This document shows positions 7,038 to 7,090 of a stretch of DNA of 7,090 bases, one piece after another. A program made the position numbers and the translations under genes. Source of the DNA: CAYURR01 sp964446745 (GTDB lineage Bacteria; Bacillota; Clostridia; Lachnospirales; WQUN01); assembly GCA_964446745.1 (NCBI GenBank), contig CAYURR010000152.1, forward strand, positions 1-7,090. The letters run 5' to 3'. Each line of letters begins with the position of its first letter. The stretch's first letter is position 1. The notes under the pieces are model-generated. The model saw only the letters and a list, made by a program, of their open reading frames with translations, did not search any database and was not told the DNA's origin.

Positions 7038-7090
7038 ATGGTGCAGGCAAAGAACACAACAACCGATAAACCGATCATCCGTGTCGGCGC
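7038..7090 (+). CDS. ftsW: Start of the next dcw gene, probably FtsW/SpoVE (3' partial)
   Basis: Only 17 full codons are visible (MVQAKNTTTDKPIIRVG), preceded by a strong AGGAGGT. The residues are polar and lysine-containing, consistent with the short cytoplasmic tail that precedes the first membrane helix of FtsW/SpoVE-type lipid II glycosyltransferases. No diagnostic motif falls inside the window. The identity rests on position: in dcw clusters of Firmicutes the gene after murD is usually ftsW or spoVE, sometimes murG or a divIB/ftsQ gene. That a gene starts here is well supported; its product is an inference. Confidence 0.6.
   Translation, partial: MVQAKNTTTDKPIIRVG

Larger units (their letters stand above)
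1..7090 (+). other. dcw (division and cell wall) cluster segment, probably one transcription unit
   Basis: Six consecutive genes on one strand have gaps of at most 30 nt and one 4-nt overlap. I see no inverted repeat followed by a T-run in any gap, and no convincing promoter, so a single transcript starting upstream of the window and continuing past its end is likely. Every gene acts in making or cross-linking peptidoglycan. Confidence 0.85.

Overview
The window is a continuous stretch of the division and cell-wall (dcw) cluster of a bacterium. All genes lie on the + strand and are packed tightly: the 3' part of a class B penicillin-binding protein gene (FtsI/SpoVD type), then murE, murF, mraY and murD, and finally the first 17 codons of a gene that is probably ftsW/spoVE. 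The order PBP-murE-murF-mraY-murD-(ftsW) is the common dcw order. A single C-terminal PASTA domain on the PBP, a KTAT instead of KTGT active-site motif, strong AGGAGG-type ribosome binding sites and the general look of the proteins point to a Firmicute, most likely a Clostridia-class organism. This is inference from protein character. Base composition looks balanced to slightly GC-rich by eye, and isoleucine is written with ATA about as often as ATC.

Layout: 1-1697 PBP (5' end outside the window); 24-nt gap (30 nt to the preferred murE start); murE to 3293; murF overlaps murE by 4 nt through a TTG start; 13-nt gap; mraY 4644-5624; 24-nt gap; murD 5649-7028; 9-nt gap; start of the next gene at 7038. 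No gap is long enough to hold another gene, and I see no terminator or convincing internal promoter, so the genes are probably co-transcribed from a promoter upstream of the window.

Pathway logic: MurD adds D-Glu, MurE adds the third residue (meso-diaminopimelate, judged by a DNPR motif) and MurF adds D-Ala-D-Ala to build cytoplasmic UDP-MurNAc-pentapeptide. MraY moves phospho-MurNAc-pentapeptide onto undecaprenyl phosphate in the membrane to make lipid I. The flanking PBP and FtsW/SpoVE-type protein would form the transpeptidase/glycosyltransferase pair that polymerises and cross-links the finished lipid II at the septum or spore cortex.

I found no undescribed system here; this is an ordinary housekeeping region. 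The observations offered are small: family-motif deviations in the PBP, MurE and MraY, opposite length changes at the same place in the central domains of MurE and MurF, a TTG-start overlap, a short near-identical stretch shared by murE and murD, and ATA-rich isoleucine coding.
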